Source: PFL35 sp041550515
GTDB taxonomy: Archaea; Thermoplasmatota; E2; DHVEG-1
DNA length: 6,643 bases
NCBI GenBank assembly: GCA_041550515.1
Contig: JBFEOQ010000072.1
Location: 1-6,643 of the forward strand
Reading direction: 5' to 3'
The position numbers were made by a program, and so were the translations under genes. The notes beneath the pieces were generated by a model. It was not told the DNA's origin. It ran no database searches and was given only the letters and a program-made list of their open reading frames with translations. Positions 5,747-6,643 of this stretch are shown here, piece after piece (the first letter of the stretch is position 1; each line of letters opens with the position of its first letter).

Positions 5747-6643
5747 AAAAAATAATAGCAACAATTTTTTTGACAATATTAATGCTTACTTTACCTGTAT
5801 TATCAGCTTATCAAACGGCTAATATATCTGTAAAAAAGAGTTTTTATATGTCAAATGAAGAATTACCCGAGTTTTATATTACATCAGAACAGAATAACAT
5901 ATTAAATAATTACATTGAAACAAATTTTGAAGATGATGAAAAACAAATAGCACAAAATATTGTAAACAATATTATTAATGATGATTTTAAAGTTGATTTG
6001 ATTAATCTTTCAAATTACTTAGAAATATATATTTATACACCGATTAATGAAACTGAGTTAACAAGCGTTTCTTCAATGGATGATTTAGATGCATTAATCT
6101 TGGAGTATTGGGGTATTGATGAAAATGGATTTATCCAAAATCTTTTTGGATCTATGTTAATAAAAATTGTAGAATTTATTAAAGATAGATTAGGTTGGAT
6201 TTATGATTTATTTGACAAAAGCATATCACTTTTTTATAATAGTATTACACTTTTAGTAAACACAGTAAAACCACTGGGATTAATAATTACAGTTACTTTT
6301 GTGGCAGTAATTAATAATATTTTATCTGCTCCAAAAGTATTTTATGAAGCAATAAAAGAATTATTCCAACTAGAGAGTAATGATTTTATTGATACGTTAA
6401 CAACTTTTTCAGATAATTTTGCAGCTAATCTTTCAAAATTAATTGATGATCTACTAGCTCTTATAAATAATCAAGAAATTAAAGATTATTTAAATCAAGT
6501 TCAAGCTTATTTTGACTGGCTTGATGAAAAACATTGGAAAGATAATATATTGATAAGTGGATCTGTAAAAACAATTTTAGGTGAAGCATGGAAAAATATT
6601 AATGTGACTTGTAAAGGTCAAACAACTAAAACAGATAGTAATG
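5743..6643 (+). CDS. Secreted helical protein with start of a carboxypeptidase-regulatory-like domain (3' partial)
   Basis: Three hundred codons are visible before the window ends, and the frame is still open. The ATG is well supported by a G-run 7 bases upstream and by a classic signal peptide: KK at 2-3, a hydrophobic core at 4-20, and likely cleavage after LSA (20-22). There is no lipobox Cys, so this is not a lipoprotein. The mature region to about 125 is Asn- and acidic-rich. Residues 128-265 form long helical stretches, including a membrane-like segment at 177-194 (PLGLIITVTFVAVI). From 269 on, the pattern ISGSV...G...NINVTCKGQTTKTDSN matches the opening strands of a carboxypeptidase-regulatory-like beta-sandwich. 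Sequons at N27, N88, N102, N229 and N287 fit an N-glycosylated archaeal exoprotein. It has its own promoter candidate and is not obviously cotranscribed with the sulfotransferase. I do not recognise the family, and function is unknown. Confidence 0.9.
   Translation, partial: MKKIIATIFLTILMLTLPVLSAYQTANISVKKSFYMSNEELPEFYITSEQNNILNNYIETNFEDDEKQIAQNIVNNIINDDFKVDLINLSNYLEIYIYTPINETELTSVSSMDDLDALILEYWGIDENGFIQNLFGSMLIKIVEFIKDRLGWIYDLFDKSISLFYNSITLLVNTVKPLGLIITVTFVAVINNILSAPKVFYEAIKELFQLESNDFIDTLTTFSDNFAANLSKLIDDLLALINNQEIKDYLNQVQAYFDWLDEKHWKDNILISGSVKTILGEAWKNINVTCKGQTTKTDSN

Noticed and set aside
1..6643. CRISPR array, tRNA/rRNA, insertion sequence, or phage/defence cluster
   Set aside because: No regularly spaced repeats, cloverleaf-like RNA, transposase motifs, terminal repeats or defence-type nuclease/ATPase motifs were seen. 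The genes are two surface proteins and two enzymes in mixed orientation.

Overview
The window is strongly AT-rich chromosomal sequence (roughly 70% A+T by eye) holding four genes of substantial size and one doubtful small ORF. It looks archaeal. The dehydrogenase and sulfotransferase genes have no Shine-Dalgarno sequence, and TATA-like boxes lie close upstream of them, as expected for short-leader or leaderless archaeal transcripts. The one clear ribosome binding site is a G-run with normal spacing. The two predicted surface proteins resemble families I associate with uncultivated Thermoplasmatota (for example marine benthic group D relatives). That placement is recollection, not a search result, and an Asgard or other AT-rich archaeon remains possible.

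Layout. (1) From base 1 to 3177 on the + strand is the 3' part of a very large gene. Its frame is open to the left edge, so it begins outside the window and the first ATG at 184 is not its start. It encodes a predicted extracytoplasmic beta-rich protein with several Ig-like or carboxypeptidase-regulatory-like repeats. A C-terminal five-helix membrane module carries a SPWW motif and a C-x-WGPSIGF motif. (2) Converging on it, with only 3 bases between the stop codons, is a minus-strand saccharopine dehydrogenase/reductase-family enzyme (3181-4338). (3) Divergent from that, across a 116-base shared promoter region, is a PAPS-dependent sulfotransferase (4455-5573) with both cofactor motifs intact. 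(4) After a 169-base gap containing a T-rich putative terminator, a promoter candidate and a possible 45-codon ORF, a secreted protein gene starts at 5743 and runs off the right edge. It has a signal peptide, a long helical region, and the beginning of what looks like another carboxypeptidase-regulatory-like domain.

How the genes relate. Gene orientations (+, -, +, +) with separate promoters argue against a single operon. The two outer genes encode envelope or surface proteins with many N-glycosylation sequons and related beta-sandwich signatures. The sulfotransferase could modify surface glycans or lipids, but nothing here identifies its acceptor. The dehydrogenase is probably a metabolic housekeeping or orphan enzyme. 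I see no tRNA, rRNA, CRISPR array, insertion sequence or phage gene, and no clear multi-gene defence or biosynthetic system. The most unusual content is the large surface protein with its membrane module.
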